Under the pieces are notes generated by a model, which did no database searches, was not told the origin of the DNA, and was given only the letters and a program-made list of their open reading frames with translations. DNA of 38,012 bases. It comes from an uncultured Spirochaetaceae bacterium (GTDB taxonomy: Bacteria; Spirochaetota; Spirochaetia; Sphaerochaetales; Sphaerochaetaceae). Both the position numbers and the translations under genes were made by a program. The stretch lies in assembly GCA_944389275.1 (NCBI GenBank), contig CALXLT010000040.1, positions 1 through 38,012 on the forward strand. Reading direction: 5' to 3'. This document shows, in pieces, positions 14,121 to 22,638 of the stretch (position 1 is its first letter; every line of letters begins with the position of its first letter).

Positions 14121-15159
14121 GGAAGGAGAGAAGAACGAATGGCTTGCGGATGAGAAGAAGCGTGTGCTGGCCCAGCATCCTGACGCGGAGGTCCATCAGT
14201 TCTACGCGGGGGATGACACAGGAGAGGCCATAAGCTCAGTGCTCTCCCAGAGCTCCCTCTTCTCCTCTTTCCGCCTCGTCATCGTCAAGCAGTTCGAGAA
14301 CAGGAGCGGCAAGGACGGGATCGCGAAGGCGATCGAAGACTACCTGAAGGCAAAGCAGGACGACGCGGAGCTCATAATAGTCTCTTCCGAGAGATCGCAG
14401 ATGAAGATCCCCAAGCCCATCCTGGATGGTATCGGCAAGGATGGCGTGAAGATGTTCTGGGAGATGTTCGAGAACAAGAAGCGCGAATGGATAGCCGCCG
14501 CGTTCCGAAAGGAAGGATTCTCCATAACCCAGGACGCCGTAGAGGAGATACTCTTCTCAACCGAGAACAACACGCATGAGATGAAGAACCTCGTCTCATC
14601 GCTTTCCCTGTATTTCAGGGCCGCAGGCACCGGGAAGCAGCAGGTCACGGCGGAGGATATAGAGCAATATGCCATCAAGACACGAGGAGAGGATGGGTAC
14701 ACGCTCTTCTCGGCCCTTGCCGAGCGCGATACGGAGCACGCGCTGCTGATAATGAAGACCCTCCTTGAAAGCGATTCATACGGAGCCATCAGGGCCATCG
14801 GCGTCGTGACATCCCGCTTCCGCCTCCTGGAGAGCGCCCTCTCGATGAAGAGAAAGGGCAGCGGCATGGACTACATAGCCGCGAACGCCGAATACCTCTC
14901 ACCCTACCCCTCGTCATTCAGCGAGAAAGGGATCAGGAAGAAGGATATCCCGATCATGAGCAAGGCGATGCAGAGCTACAGCCTTGAGGACACGCAGAGG
15001 ATAATCCTATACCTCGGGAAGATGGATAATGAGATCAAGGCGGCGTCCTCAGAGCTCCTTCCGATAGTGCTCTCATCGGTCATCTACACGATAAGCGCTG
15101 AGAAAGGAAGGGAAAGCGGCATAGACCTAAGCCTTCCCGACATCGGGAAGATGCTCTAG
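14095..15159 (+). CDS. holA: DNA polymerase III delta subunit
   Basis: A 354-residue protein with the layout of HolA, the clamp-loader subunit that opens the sliding clamp. The N-terminal part has the degenerate AAA+ segment (SSLFSSFRLVIVKQFE, then DDAELIIVSSE). Domain II follows, including the typical segment VEEILFSTENNTHEMKNLVSSL, and a helical C-terminal collar domain completes it. AAGGAGAG upstream supports the start. It begins inside the lexA-like gene and ends in a four-base overlap with the convergent uvrC stop. It is the last gene of the hprK operon. The pairing with carbon-control genes is probably positional only. Confidence 0.85.
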   Translation: MDYLLLGPEEGEKNEWLADEKKRVLAQHPDAEVHQFYAGDDTGEAISSVLSQSSLFSSFRLVIVKQFENRSGKDGIAKAIEDYLKAKQDDAELIIVSSERSQMKIPKPILDGIGKDGVKMFWEMFENKKREWIAAAFRKEGFSITQDAVEEILFSTENNTHEMKNLVSSLSLYFRAAGTGKQQVTAEDIEQYAIKTRGEDGYTLFSALAERDTEHALLIMKTLLESDSYGAIRAIGVVTSRFRLLESALSMKRKGSGMDYIAANAEYLSPYPSSFSEKGIRKKDIPIMSKAMQSYSLEDTQRIILYLGKMDNEIKAASSELLPIVLSSVIYTISAEKGRESGIDLSLPDIGKML

Positions 15160-16931
15160 AAATTAAGCTTATGCAGCACCCGCTCCGCAACCGGAAGGGG
15201 AATCCTCGCGCCCTTCGCGAGCTCCTCGGGCGAGAGCGGCAGGATAGCCTCCACCGAGCCAAAGGCCTGCATGACGCGCTTCGCCCTCTCCGGCCCTATG
15301 CCATCTATCGATTCCAGAAGCGAGAATGATGCCTCCTTGCTCCTCATGCGCTGGTTGAACGATGTCGCGAAGCGATGGCACTCATCGCGCAGCGCTATAA
15401 GCACGCGGAGACCGGGATCGCTATGGTCGAGGAGAAGCGATTCCCTATCGCCGGGGAAGACTATCTCCTCATGCTCCTTCGCAAGCCCCACCACGGGGAA
15501 ATCAAGGCCGATCTCCCCCAACGCCTCCAACGCGGCGCTCACCTGCCCCTTTCCGCCATCGACCATCAGGAGATCAGGAAGCTCCGAGCCCTCGTTCACA
15601 AGACGCTGATAGCGCCTTCCGACAGCCTCCCTCATCGACTGGAAGTCATCGATCCGCCCCTCGAGCGTCTTCATCGAGAAGTGCCGGTATTCCTTGTTCG
15701 ATGGATTGCCGTCACGGAAGACTATGAGGGAAGCCACGGTGTACTTCCCAGAAAGCTGCGCTATATCAAAGCCCTCGATATGACGCGGCAGCGCTGATAG
15801 CCCCAGCTCCTTCTGCAGCCTCTCAAGGGATGCGGTGTTATCAACATCCCTCAGCCTCTTCTCGACATCCCTCGAGGCGTTCTCCGCAGCCATCCGCAGT
15901 ATCCTGTAGTGCTTGCCGTCCTTCGGCACCGAGATGTACACGGATGAGCCAAGCTGCTCAGAAAAGTATCGGGAGATAAGCTCGGTATCGATCTCGCATG
16001 AGACGAAGATCTCCCCAGGAAGGCTGTCGCCATCGCTGTAGTACTGGATGAGGAACGAGAGGAGCGTCTCGGTCTCATCAGAAAGGCATTCGGCACGATA
16101 GAGCGCCTTGCCTATCAGGCGGCCTGATCTGAACTGCATTATCGAGACAGTCGAGAGATAGCTCCTCATCTCGATCGCCACATAGTCGCGGCTATCTGTG
16201 GAGAAGTCCTCGACCATCTGGTTCTTCTGCATCACGGTCAGGGCCTTGAGCTGGTCGCGCTTACGGGCCGCCGTCTCGAAATCAAGCTCCTTCGAGGCCC
16301 GGAGCATCTCCCTCTCCACCTGCTTGATAAGGGAGGAGTCATCGCCATCGAGGAAGTCCTCGACATCCTTCACGTACCTACGGTATTCCTTGCTGTCTAT
16401 GGCCCCGATGCATGGCGCCGAGCATTTATGGATATGATAATAAAGGCAAGGGGTCTTACGAGCCTTCAAAGGCCCCTGGCACTTACGCAGCGGATAGTTA
16501 TCCTCGACCATCCTCAGGTACTCATCCAGCCTCGATCCATCAGGATACGGGCCAAAGTACCTGGAGCCATCCCTTATCACGCGCCTTGTCTTGAGTATCC
16601 TGGGGAACTCCTCGTCGGTGATGCGTATCACCGGGTAGCTCTTCCCATCCTTGAGGAGGATATTGTAATGGGGATTGTACTTCTTGATCAGGTTGTTCTC
16701 GAGGATCAGGGCCTCATACTCATTGCCGGTTATGACGAAATCAATCGTATCTATCTTCTCGACAAGGGCGGCGGTCTTGGCATTGCGGCCCGGAAGGAAG
16801 TATGAGGAGACACGACGCTTGAGATGCTTCGCCTTGCCCACGTATATGACTGTGCCTTCCTTGTTCTTCATCAGGTAGACCCCGGGGTTATCCGGGAGCT
16901 CCCTGGCCATCGCCCTTGCTTTCTCCGACAT
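15156..16931 (-). CDS. uvrC: Excinuclease ABC subunit C
   Basis: A 591-residue protein of full UvrC length that makes the dual incisions in nucleotide excision repair. The GIY-YIG nuclease domain lies at residues 14-95 (PGVYLMKN, then VIYVGKAK). Next come a Cys-containing linker (KCQGPLKARKTPCLYYHIHKCSAPC), the UVR helix (about 195-235), the RNase H-like nuclease domain (about 380-540, with IEGFDIAQLSG and LLMVDGGKGQ) and a C-terminal helix-hairpin-helix (SIDGIGPERAKRVM). There is no ribosome binding site; TATCTT ends six bases before the ATG with TTGTCC 17 bases further up. The promoter faces that of the radical SAM gene at 16991. The stop overlaps that of holA in CTAG. Confidence 0.95.
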   Translation of the reverse strand: MSEKARAMARELPDNPGVYLMKNKEGTVIYVGKAKHLKRRVSSYFLPGRNAKTAALVEKIDTIDFVITGNEYEALILENNLIKKYNPHYNILLKDGKSYPVIRITDEEFPRILKTRRVIRDGSRYFGPYPDGSRLDEYLRMVEDNYPLRKCQGPLKARKTPCLYYHIHKCSAPCIGAIDSKEYRRYVKDVEDFLDGDDSSLIKQVEREMLRASKELDFETAARKRDQLKALTVMQKNQMVEDFSTDSRDYVAIEMRSYLSTVSIMQFRSGRLIGKALYRAECLSDETETLLSFLIQYYSDGDSLPGEIFVSCEIDTELISRYFSEQLGSSVYISVPKDGKHYRILRMAAENASRDVEKRLRDVDNTASLERLQKELGLSALPRHIEGFDIAQLSGKYTVASLIVFRDGNPSNKEYRHFSMKTLEGRIDDFQSMREAVGRRYQRLVNEGSELPDLLMVDGGKGQVSAALEALGEIGLDFPVVGLAKEHEEIVFPGDRESLLLDHSDPGLRVLIALRDECHRFATSFNQRMRSKEASFSLLESIDGIGPERAKRVMQAFGSVEAILPLSPEELAKGARIPLPVAERVLHKLNF

Positions 16932-16990
16932 AATCCAAAGATAGCCGTCTTATGGATGTTGGACAACCATGTATCTGCTAGAATGGGGCC
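16932..16990. promoter_or_regulatory. Compact divergent promoters of uvrC and the SPL-like gene
   Basis: Leftward: TTGTCC (minus strand of 16961-16966), 17 bases, TATCTT (16938-16943), six bases, uvrC ATG. Rightward: extended -10 TGC-TAGAAT (16976-16984), six bases, ATG at 16991. The -35 for the rightward promoter is unclear. All lie within 59 bases, so the two promoters probably interfere. Confidence 0.6.
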
Positions 16991-18226
16991 ATGAAAGCTT
17001 TTGATGATATCTACGCCTACCTTCCCCAGGACTCAAAGGAAAGACTCGAAGCGTTATTTTCTCGCTACAGGTTCACGGAGAGCCAGAAGCTCGAGATCGT
17101 GAAGGACGAGGCTGACCTTGTTCAGTGGAAGGAGGGATCATATACATCCAAGGCACCATACAGCGAGATAGACAGCAGGCTGGACGGACGGAAGGGAGAT
17201 GCCTACATCAAAGGCATGAGGAAATACATGTCACGCCTTCGGAGCGAGGAGACAGACTACTCATCCTTCTTCCCCGCCCCGCAGCCAAGACGTAAGCATG
17301 GGATAAGGGAGGTGGATAAGGATATAGTCCTGGGCCGCTGTCCCTGCCCTGTGGATGGGGAGAAGACACGCTGCTGCAACCTACGCACCCTCGATGCCGT
17401 GGAACAGTGCGCGTTCTCCTGCTCATACTGCTCGGTGCAGGCCTTCTACAGCGAGGACGAGATCCACACGATAGGGAATCTCAAGGAGAAGCTTCTCTCG
17501 CTCGAGCTTTCCCCGGATGTATGGCACATAGGGACCGGACAGGCATCCGACTCGCTCCTCCTCGGCGATGATTACGGCACGCTCTCCGCGCTTTCGGCGT
17601 TTGCCCAGAAGCTCCCTGATGTCGTGATAGAGCTGAAATCAAAGAGCGCGAGGAACGTATTCGACAGGGAATATCCGAGGAACATGTTCTTCTCCTGGAG
17701 CCTGAATGCCCCGACCATTATAGAGAAGGAAGAACACCTGACAGCAACGCTGGAAGAGAGGCTTGAGGACGCCGAGAGGGCCCGTGACAAAGGCGCCATC
17801 ATCGGCTTCCACATCCATCCTATGGTCTATTTCAAAGGATGGGACGAGGAGTATCCGAAGATAGCGGAGGAGATCGAGAGCAGGTTCTCCCCTGAGGATC
17901 TCTATACCATCAGCATCGGCACGCTGACCTTCACGAAGGCGGTGATGAAGAAGCTGAGGCAGATGGGACGCGAGAGCCGCGTGCTTGAAATGGAGCTTAC
18001 GGAAGCTGCCGGGAAGTATTCCTACCCCCTTGAGATAAAGCGGAAGATGTTCAGCACCGTGTACAACGCATTCTCAGCCTCCTTCCAGAGCGGCGTATTC
18101 TTCTATCTCTGCATGGAGGATCCATCCCTCTGGCTCCCGGTCCTTGGCAGGGAATACTCCAGGGATAAGGAGTTCGAGGAGGACATGAAGAGGCATTATC
18201 TTGCCAAGCTAGGGAGAAAGCCATGA
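16991..18226 (+). CDS. Radical SAM protein, spore photoproduct lyase-like
   Basis: A 411-residue protein of the SplB-like radical SAM group. The cluster motif is CAFSCSYC, with Cys at 140, 144 and 147, ready for a [4Fe-4S] cluster and S-adenosylmethionine cleavage. Four more Cys precede it (CPCP near 117-119 and a CC pair at 128-129). HIGTGQASDSLLL and ELKSKSARNV continue the barrel pattern of spore photoproduct lyase, which repairs thymine photodimers in spore DNA. Nothing here suggests sporulation, so the substrate is uncertain; its position beside uvrC favours a DNA-repair role. It starts without a ribosome binding site and overlaps the next gene by four bases. Confidence 0.75.
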   Translation: MKAFDDIYAYLPQDSKERLEALFSRYRFTESQKLEIVKDEADLVQWKEGSYTSKAPYSEIDSRLDGRKGDAYIKGMRKYMSRLRSEETDYSSFFPAPQPRRKHGIREVDKDIVLGRCPCPVDGEKTRCCNLRTLDAVEQCAFSCSYCSVQAFYSEDEIHTIGNLKEKLLSLELSPDVWHIGTGQASDSLLLGDDYGTLSALSAFAQKLPDVVIELKSKSARNVFDREYPRNMFFSWSLNAPTIIEKEEHLTATLEERLEDAERARDKGAIIGFHIHPMVYFKGWDEEYPKIAEEIESRFSPEDLYTISIGTLTFTKAVMKKLRQMGRESRVLEMELTEAAGKYSYPLEIKRKMFSTVYNAFSASFQSGVFFYLCMEDPSLWLPVLGREYSRDKEFEEDMKRHYLAKLGRKP

Positions 18227-18891
18227 TACAGAGGGCAAATGGCATAAGCATCTACTATGAGAAGGAGGGAAGCGGGAAGCCGATGATCCTCCTTCATGGC
18301 AACGGGGAGGACCACACGACCTTCTCCGAAGCCACCTCCATCCTGAAGGACCGATTCACGATCTACGCTCTCGACACAAGGGGACATGGAAGAAGCTCTG
18401 GAAGCTGCGACATGCATTATTCAGCATTTGCAGAGGACGTGAAGGCCTTCATCGACGCTCTCTCAATCGAGAAGCCCGCAGTCCTCGGCTTCTCAGATGG
18501 GGCTATCACAGCGCTGATGCTCGCCTACTCATACCCCGATTCAGTCTCCGCTGTAATCTCGGCAGGCGCCAACACGCGCCCTGAGAGCCTTACGGATGAG
18601 ATGCTGAAGGATATAAGGAGGGAGTACGAAGCAACAGGATCCGCACTTCTTTCCCTGATGCTCTCCGAGCCTGACATAAGCAAGGAGGACCTTGGGCGGA
18701 TAACCGTACCCGTCCTTGTGGTTGCTGGCGAGCATGATGCCGTGAAGCTTGAAGACACAGAGATGATCGCCTCCTCCATCCCAGACCCAAAGCTACGCAT
18801 CGTTGAGGGCGAGGACCACGCGTCATACATCTGGCACTCGGATAAGATAGCCAGGATAGTGCTTGAGGAGCTTCCGTTCCTCTGTATCTAG
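18223..18891 (+). CDS. Alpha/beta hydrolase
   Basis: A 222-residue cytoplasmic hydrolase, compact for the fold. The oxyanion region is ILLHGNGED (22-30), followed by DTRGHGRS (51-58), a segment common in this superfamily. The catalytic triad is visible as Ser91 in GFSDGA, Asp172 in AGEHD and His199 in GEDHA. There is no signal peptide. The substrate cannot be deduced. It is translationally coupled to the SPL-like gene (ATGA overlap with AGGGAGAA upstream) and ends in a four-base CTAG overlap with the convergent outer-membrane protein gene. Confidence 0.85.
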   Translation: MIQRANGISIYYEKEGSGKPMILLHGNGEDHTTFSEATSILKDRFTIYALDTRGHGRSSGSCDMHYSAFAEDVKAFIDALSIEKPAVLGFSDGAITALMLAYSYPDSVSAVISAGANTRPESLTDEMLKDIRREYEATGSALLSLMLSEPDISKEDLGRITVPVLVVAGEHDAVKLEDTEMIASSIPDPKLRIVEGEDHASYIWHSDKIARIVLEELPFLCI

Positions 18892-19436
18892 AATGCGAAT
18901 CCAAGGCCAAGATACGGCGTGATCCGGTAACGCATGAGCTTATCCTCGTTGGCTATTGAGTCCAGATCCCCGATATTGCTTAGATCCATGTTGAGATACC
19001 CGAAGTAATATCCTCCCTTGACGCCCGCGGAAAGGAATATGCCATCGGATAGCAATCCGCTGGAGAACCGCCATTTCAGCCCGATATCCGCGATGACCCC
19101 GATTCCTGTCCCGATGGTGGATTTATAAAAGCACATCGGGATATCCACGGCTGCGGCAAGCTGGAGCAGCAAGGAGCGGTTTTCATTCAGAGGGATGCTG
19201 AATCCCGGGCCAAGATATATGCCTGCGGTTACCCCAGGCCTCGCGTTCCCCAGCGCGAAGAGCCCATATATTCCGCCATACACATGAACTGGAGATGTGG
19301 ATGAGCCGGAATAATCTATGCCGATATGGCTTCCTTCATGAACGCTATACGCAAAATTGAGGGAATGGATAGCGGAAGCGGAGACTGAGGCGATTACAAG
19401 CAGACTTAGCAGTATTATCGTGATGACCTTTCTCAT
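18888..19436 (-). CDS. Small outer-membrane beta-barrel protein
   Basis: A 182-residue protein with a signal peptide (MRKVITIILLSLLVIASVSA, cut near residue 20). The mature part is made of alternating strands rich in Gly, Tyr and Phe (VYGGIYGLFALG, then GGYYFGYLNMDL) and ends in an aromatic residue (LGLGFAF), the usual signal for outer-membrane assembly. It may form an eight-stranded barrel; the role is unknown. The start at 19436 is chosen over a longer frame because the signal peptide begins there and an extended -10 (TGC-TATAAT) ends six bases before it. The longer frame would run into the divergent symporter promoter. Confidence 0.65.
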   Translation of the reverse strand: MRKVITIILLSLLVIASVSASAIHSLNFAYSVHEGSHIGIDYSGSSTSPVHVYGGIYGLFALGNARPGVTAGIYLGPGFSIPLNENRSLLLQLAAAVDIPMCFYKSTIGTGIGVIADIGLKWRFSSGLLSDGIFLSAGVKGGYYFGYLNMDLSNIGDLDSIANEDKLMRYRITPYLGLGFAF

Positions 19437-19498
19437 GGGTAGATTATAGCATACCCTCAGAATGGAAACTCCGAAGCCATCTGTGGTATCCTCGAGCC
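19437..19498. promoter_or_regulatory. Divergent promoters of the symporter and barrel genes
   Basis: Leftward: extended -10 TGC-TATAAT (minus strand of 19443-19451), six bases from the ATG at 19436, with a weak -35. Rightward: TGGAAA (19463-19468), 18 bases, TATCCT (19487-19492) preceded by TGG, and six bases to the ATG at 19499. Confidence 0.55.
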
Positions 19499-20884
19499 AT
19501 GGGTGAAAGGGAGACACTTGGATCGCGGATCGGCTTCATCCTGCTTTCCGCAGGCTGTGCCATAGGGCTTGGGAACGTATGGAGGTTCCCATATATAACC
19601 GGACAGTACGGAGGGGCGGCCTTCGTGCTCGTATATCTACTGTTCCTCGTATTCGTGGGACTGCCTGTGCTGCTCATGGAGTTCGCCATCGGCCGGGCCT
19701 CAAGGATGAATATATCAGGGGCGCTGCGATGCCTTGAGCGGAAAGGGACGAAATGGCATCTCTTCGGACCTGTCGCGATAATAGGCAACTACCTCTTGAT
19801 GATGTACTACACGGTAGTTACCGGCTGGCTGCTGTTTTACTTCTTCTCAGGCATCAAGGGAGACCTCGCGGGGCTGGATGCGGCCTCCTCGGGAGCGTTC
19901 TTCGGCTCATTCACGGCAGATCCCGTGTGGCAGACGGTATTCACGTTCATCGCCATCATCATAGGCTTCCTCATCTGCATGAAGGGACTGCAGAAGGGGG
20001 TTGAGAAAGCGTCGAAGTTCATGATGGGATGCCTCTTCACCCTCATTGTGGCGCTCGCAGTCAATTCCCTTCTTCTCCCAGGGGCCTCGAAGGGATTGAG
20101 CTTCTACCTGATCCCTGACTTCTCCAAGATGGTAGACAACGGCATATTCGAGGTGCTTTATGCAGCGATGGGGCAATCGTTCTTCACTCTTGGCCTCGGC
20201 ATAGGCTCCATGGAGATATTCGGCTCGTATATCGGCAAGGAGCGCTCGCTTACAGGTGAATCGGTGCGCGTGCTATCCCTCGACACCTTCGTCGCGTTCT
20301 TCGCCGGCCTCATAATATTCCCGGCGTCCTTCGCCTTCGGCGTCAATCCGGACTCAGGGCCATCGCTGCTGTTCGTCACGCTGCCCTCCGTGTTCTCTCA
20401 GATGCCGGGCGGCAGGCTTTGGGGAGCGCTCTTCTTCCTCTTCATGTCGTTCGCGGCGATGACGACGCTCATAGCGGTATTCGAGAACATAATCGCCTAC
20501 TGGATGGACTGCCATGGCTGGACGAGGAAGAAGGCATCGCTTGTGAACATGGCGCTCATACTGATCCTGTCCCTGCCATGCATCCTCGGCTTCAATATCC
20601 TCTCGGACGTGCAGCCTTTCGGAGAGGGCTCCACGATACTCGATCTGGAGGACTTTCTCGTATCCAGCACGATAACCCCGATAGGATCCGCGCTCATAGT
20701 CCTCTTCTGCACATCCCGCTACGGATGGGGATGGAAGGGCTTCATAGAGGAAGCTGACACGGGAGAGGGACTGAAGTACCCGAAGAAGCTCAGGTTCTAC
20801 ACCGCCTGGATACTTCCCCTTCTCATCATAGTCATATTCGTGAAAGGCTACTGGGATAAGTTCGCGCCAATCTTATTTGGATGA
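19499..20884 (+). CDS. Sodium-dependent transporter, neurotransmitter symporter family
   Basis: A 461-residue inner-membrane protein with about 11 to 12 helices and the LeuT-type fold. Helix 1 has the family signature FILLSAGCAIGLGNVWRFPY with the sodium- and substrate-binding unwound region; helix 6 carries FFTLGLGIGSMEIFGSY. Members import amino acids or related compounds with sodium. The substrate is not deducible. The start lacks a ribosome binding site, and TATCCT ends six bases before it. No terminator is evident directly downstream. The gene stands alone between convergent and divergent units. Confidence 0.92.
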   Translation: MGERETLGSRIGFILLSAGCAIGLGNVWRFPYITGQYGGAAFVLVYLLFLVFVGLPVLLMEFAIGRASRMNISGALRCLERKGTKWHLFGPVAIIGNYLLMMYYTVVTGWLLFYFFSGIKGDLAGLDAASSGAFFGSFTADPVWQTVFTFIAIIIGFLICMKGLQKGVEKASKFMMGCLFTLIVALAVNSLLLPGASKGLSFYLIPDFSKMVDNGIFEVLYAAMGQSFFTLGLGIGSMEIFGSYIGKERSLTGESVRVLSLDTFVAFFAGLIIFPASFAFGVNPDSGPSLLFVTLPSVFSQMPGGRLWGALFFLFMSFAAMTTLIAVFENIIAYWMDCHGWTRKKASLVNMALILILSLPCILGFNILSDVQPFGEGSTILDLEDFLVSSTITPIGSALIVLFCTSRYGWGWKGFIEEADTGEGLKYPKKLRFYTAWILPLLIIVIFVKGYWDKFAPILFG

Positions 20885-20890
20885 CAGGAG

Positions 20891-21070
20891 TCACAGGATA
20901 CGTTTCAGGCCCTTGCCAATCCATGAGACGAAAGGGCCTATCGTCAGCGCGAGGATCACTGTCCCGATGGTAAGCTTGCCGCCCTGAGCATCACAACAAT
21001 CCTTCTGCGCTTCCTGTCCCGTTCCATATCCATCAATGATAGCATGGACGGAAAGGAAAAGCCGCTGCAC
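20891..21070 (-). pseudogene. Remnant of a YczE/YitT-like membrane protein
   Basis: On the minus strand a frame of 59 codons ends at TGA 20891-20893. Its last 30 residues (GGKLTIGTVILALTIGPFVSWIG) resemble the final helix of YczE/YitT-type membrane proteins, which end with a similar GTVIxALxIGP pattern. The upstream part does not look like the family, and the only starts are a GTG inside the thyX terminator or internal codons. It is probably the 3' relic of a lost gene between the symporter and thyX. Confidence 0.35.
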
Positions 21071-21083
21071 TATGCAACGGCTT
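21051..21083 (-). terminator. Terminator of the malQ-rsmE-thyX operon
   Basis: AAGCCG (21059-21064) pairs with CGGCTT (21078-21083), and a further TGC/GCA pair lies inside. On the minus strand the hairpin is followed by a TTTTCCTTT tract, 20 bases past the thyX stop. Confidence 0.75.
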
Positions 21084-21103
21084 CAACGCTGATAGCCAAC
21101 GGG

Positions 21104-21922
21104 CTATTTCAGCTTCTCCATGAGGATCTCCATCTCCCTCTTCTCCAGACCGCTCTCCTTTCCTTCCAGCATGGCCTTCACAGCCTCCTTCTCCTTCCCG
21201 GAGAGAATGACGCTCGTGACCTTATGGTTCTCGAAGGCCTCGGCCGCTATCGGGCAGACGCTCTTGACGATCTCGAGGATGGTCTCGGCGTAGCATCTGA
21301 TCTCATACTGCGCATGGCCATCGAGGCGGAGCTTGAGGAAGTGGAAGAGATTGTGCAGATCCATCTGCCAATAGAACTCCGTATAGAGCGAGAGAGGAAG
21401 GTCTATGCGCGCGATCTCACGGGCTATCCCCATATCAAGAAGGGCATGATAGGTCTCGAAGATCCTCTTATGGTCCTCTTCCAGCATGGCGATCACGCGC
21501 TCTGCGGTCGCGTCATCGACAGGCTCTGCCTTCCTCCCCTGCTTGTTGTCCTCGCTCTGGAGCGCTATATGGGCCTTATCGGGGATATAGCACTCATCCT
21601 TCATAACCGAGTAGCGCCCGGATATCTCATTCATGCGCGCGGTGCGGTGCCTCACCCACTGACGTGCGACGAAGATAGGCATCTTGAGATGGAACGTGAA
21701 GACAACCTGCTCGAATGGAGAGGTGTGGTCATTGCGGAGAAGATAGTTTATAAGCCCCTTGTCCTGCCTGTATGTCTTCGTTCCCGAGCCATAGCTCACG
21801 CGGGCAGACTGCACTATGCGGCTGTCAGAGCCCATATAATCGACAAGACGGACAAATCCATGGTCCAGAACCGGGTACTCCCTATCGAGGATCTCCTCGG
21901 CATTCGCTGCATGATCGTGCAT
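21104..21922 (-). CDS. thyX: Flavin-dependent thymidylate synthase
   Basis: A 272-residue enzyme making dTMP from dUMP with methylene-tetrahydrofolate, FAD and NADPH. The ThyX signature RHRx7S is intact as RHRTARMNEIS (91-101), followed by GRYS. The upstream TSPFEQVVFTFHLKMPIFVARQWV segment and the later DLPLSLYTEFYWQMDLHNLFHFLKLRL segment are typical of the active-site helices. GGAGGAAA precedes the start, eight bases after the rsmE stop, so it is the third gene of the malQ operon. The C-terminal helix is longer than in the shortest family members. Confidence 0.95.
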   Translation of the reverse strand: MHDHAANAEEILDREYPVLDHGFVRLVDYMGSDSRIVQSARVSYGSGTKTYRQDKGLINYLLRNDHTSPFEQVVFTFHLKMPIFVARQWVRHRTARMNEISGRYSVMKDECYIPDKAHIALQSEDNKQGRKAEPVDDATAERVIAMLEEDHKRIFETYHALLDMGIAREIARIDLPLSLYTEFYWQMDLHNLFHFLKLRLDGHAQYEIRCYAETILEIVKSVCPIAAEAFENHKVTSVILSGKEKEAVKAMLEGKESGLEKREMEILMEKLK

Positions 21923-21930
21923 GTTTCCTC

Positions 21931-22638
21931 CTAAAGATATCCCATGCGGGAAAGGGCAAGCGCCACGGAAGCGACAGCAGCTGTCTCCGTGCGCAGGATG
22001 CGGCTTCCCATTATAGCAGGGATGAAGCCTGAATCAAGGAAGACGCGGCGCTCCCTTTCTGACCAGCCTCTCTCAGGGCCTATCGCGACAGCGACGGACT
22101 TGCCCCTGAGATCCATCTCTGATAATGGCACGGCTCCTATGACGTTATCAAGCAGCAGGAGCGTATCTGAGCCAGCAAGCTTTATGGCCTCCTCCACGCC
22201 AGAGGCCAGGACCGTATCCGTGACTCCGGTCTTCCCCGCCTGCATCGCGCCATCAAGGAGTATGTCCCTGTACTCCCCGTCCTTGTAGAGCGAGGCGTTC
22301 AGATAGCTCTTCTCCCCAAGGTCCGAGACAGGAAGGATCATCCTCCCCACCCCAAGCGAGACAGCCTCGCGGAGGATGCGGCGCATGCAGATAGGACGTA
22401 CCTGCGCGCAGATAAGCGTGAGAGGATAGAGAGCGGAGCTGTCCTTCTCAGGAGAGAACAAGAGCTCGATGCCGTCATCAGAGATACGCTCTATCCTCAT
22501 CATGCCTTCCATTGAATTGATGATCCCAGCATGGAAGCTATCCCCCTCCTTCATCCGGAGGACCTTGAGTATATGGGATGCCCTCTCATCGGAGAGAGAC
22601 ACCATCGTCTCGCCTTCACGGAAAAGCACTATGTTCAA
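21931..22638 (-). CDS. rsmE: 16S rRNA m3U1498 methyltransferase RsmE
   Basis: A 235-residue SPOUT-class methyltransferase. The N-terminal PUA-like part (1-70) contains the typical HILKVLRMKEGD. The catalytic knot has AIGPERGWSERE near 190-200 and the final MGSRILRTETAAVASVALAL, both diagnostic of RsmE. It methylates U1498 of 16S rRNA. The start overlaps the malQ stop by four bases, and thyX follows after eight bases, so all three are one transcript. Confidence 0.92.
   Translation of the reverse strand: MNIVLFREGETMVSLSDERASHILKVLRMKEGDSFHAGIINSMEGMMRIERISDDGIELLFSPEKDSSALYPLTLICAQVRPICMRRILREAVSLGVGRMILPVSDLGEKSYLNASLYKDGEYRDILLDGAMQAGKTGVTDTVLASGVEEAIKLAGSDTLLLLDNVIGAVPLSEMDLRGKSVAVAIGPERGWSERERRVFLDSGFIPAIMGSRILRTETAAVASVALALSRMGYL

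Noticed and set aside
21044..21934. Plus-strand ORF of 296 codons
   Set aside because: Antisense to thyX, whose catalytic motif is unmistakable.
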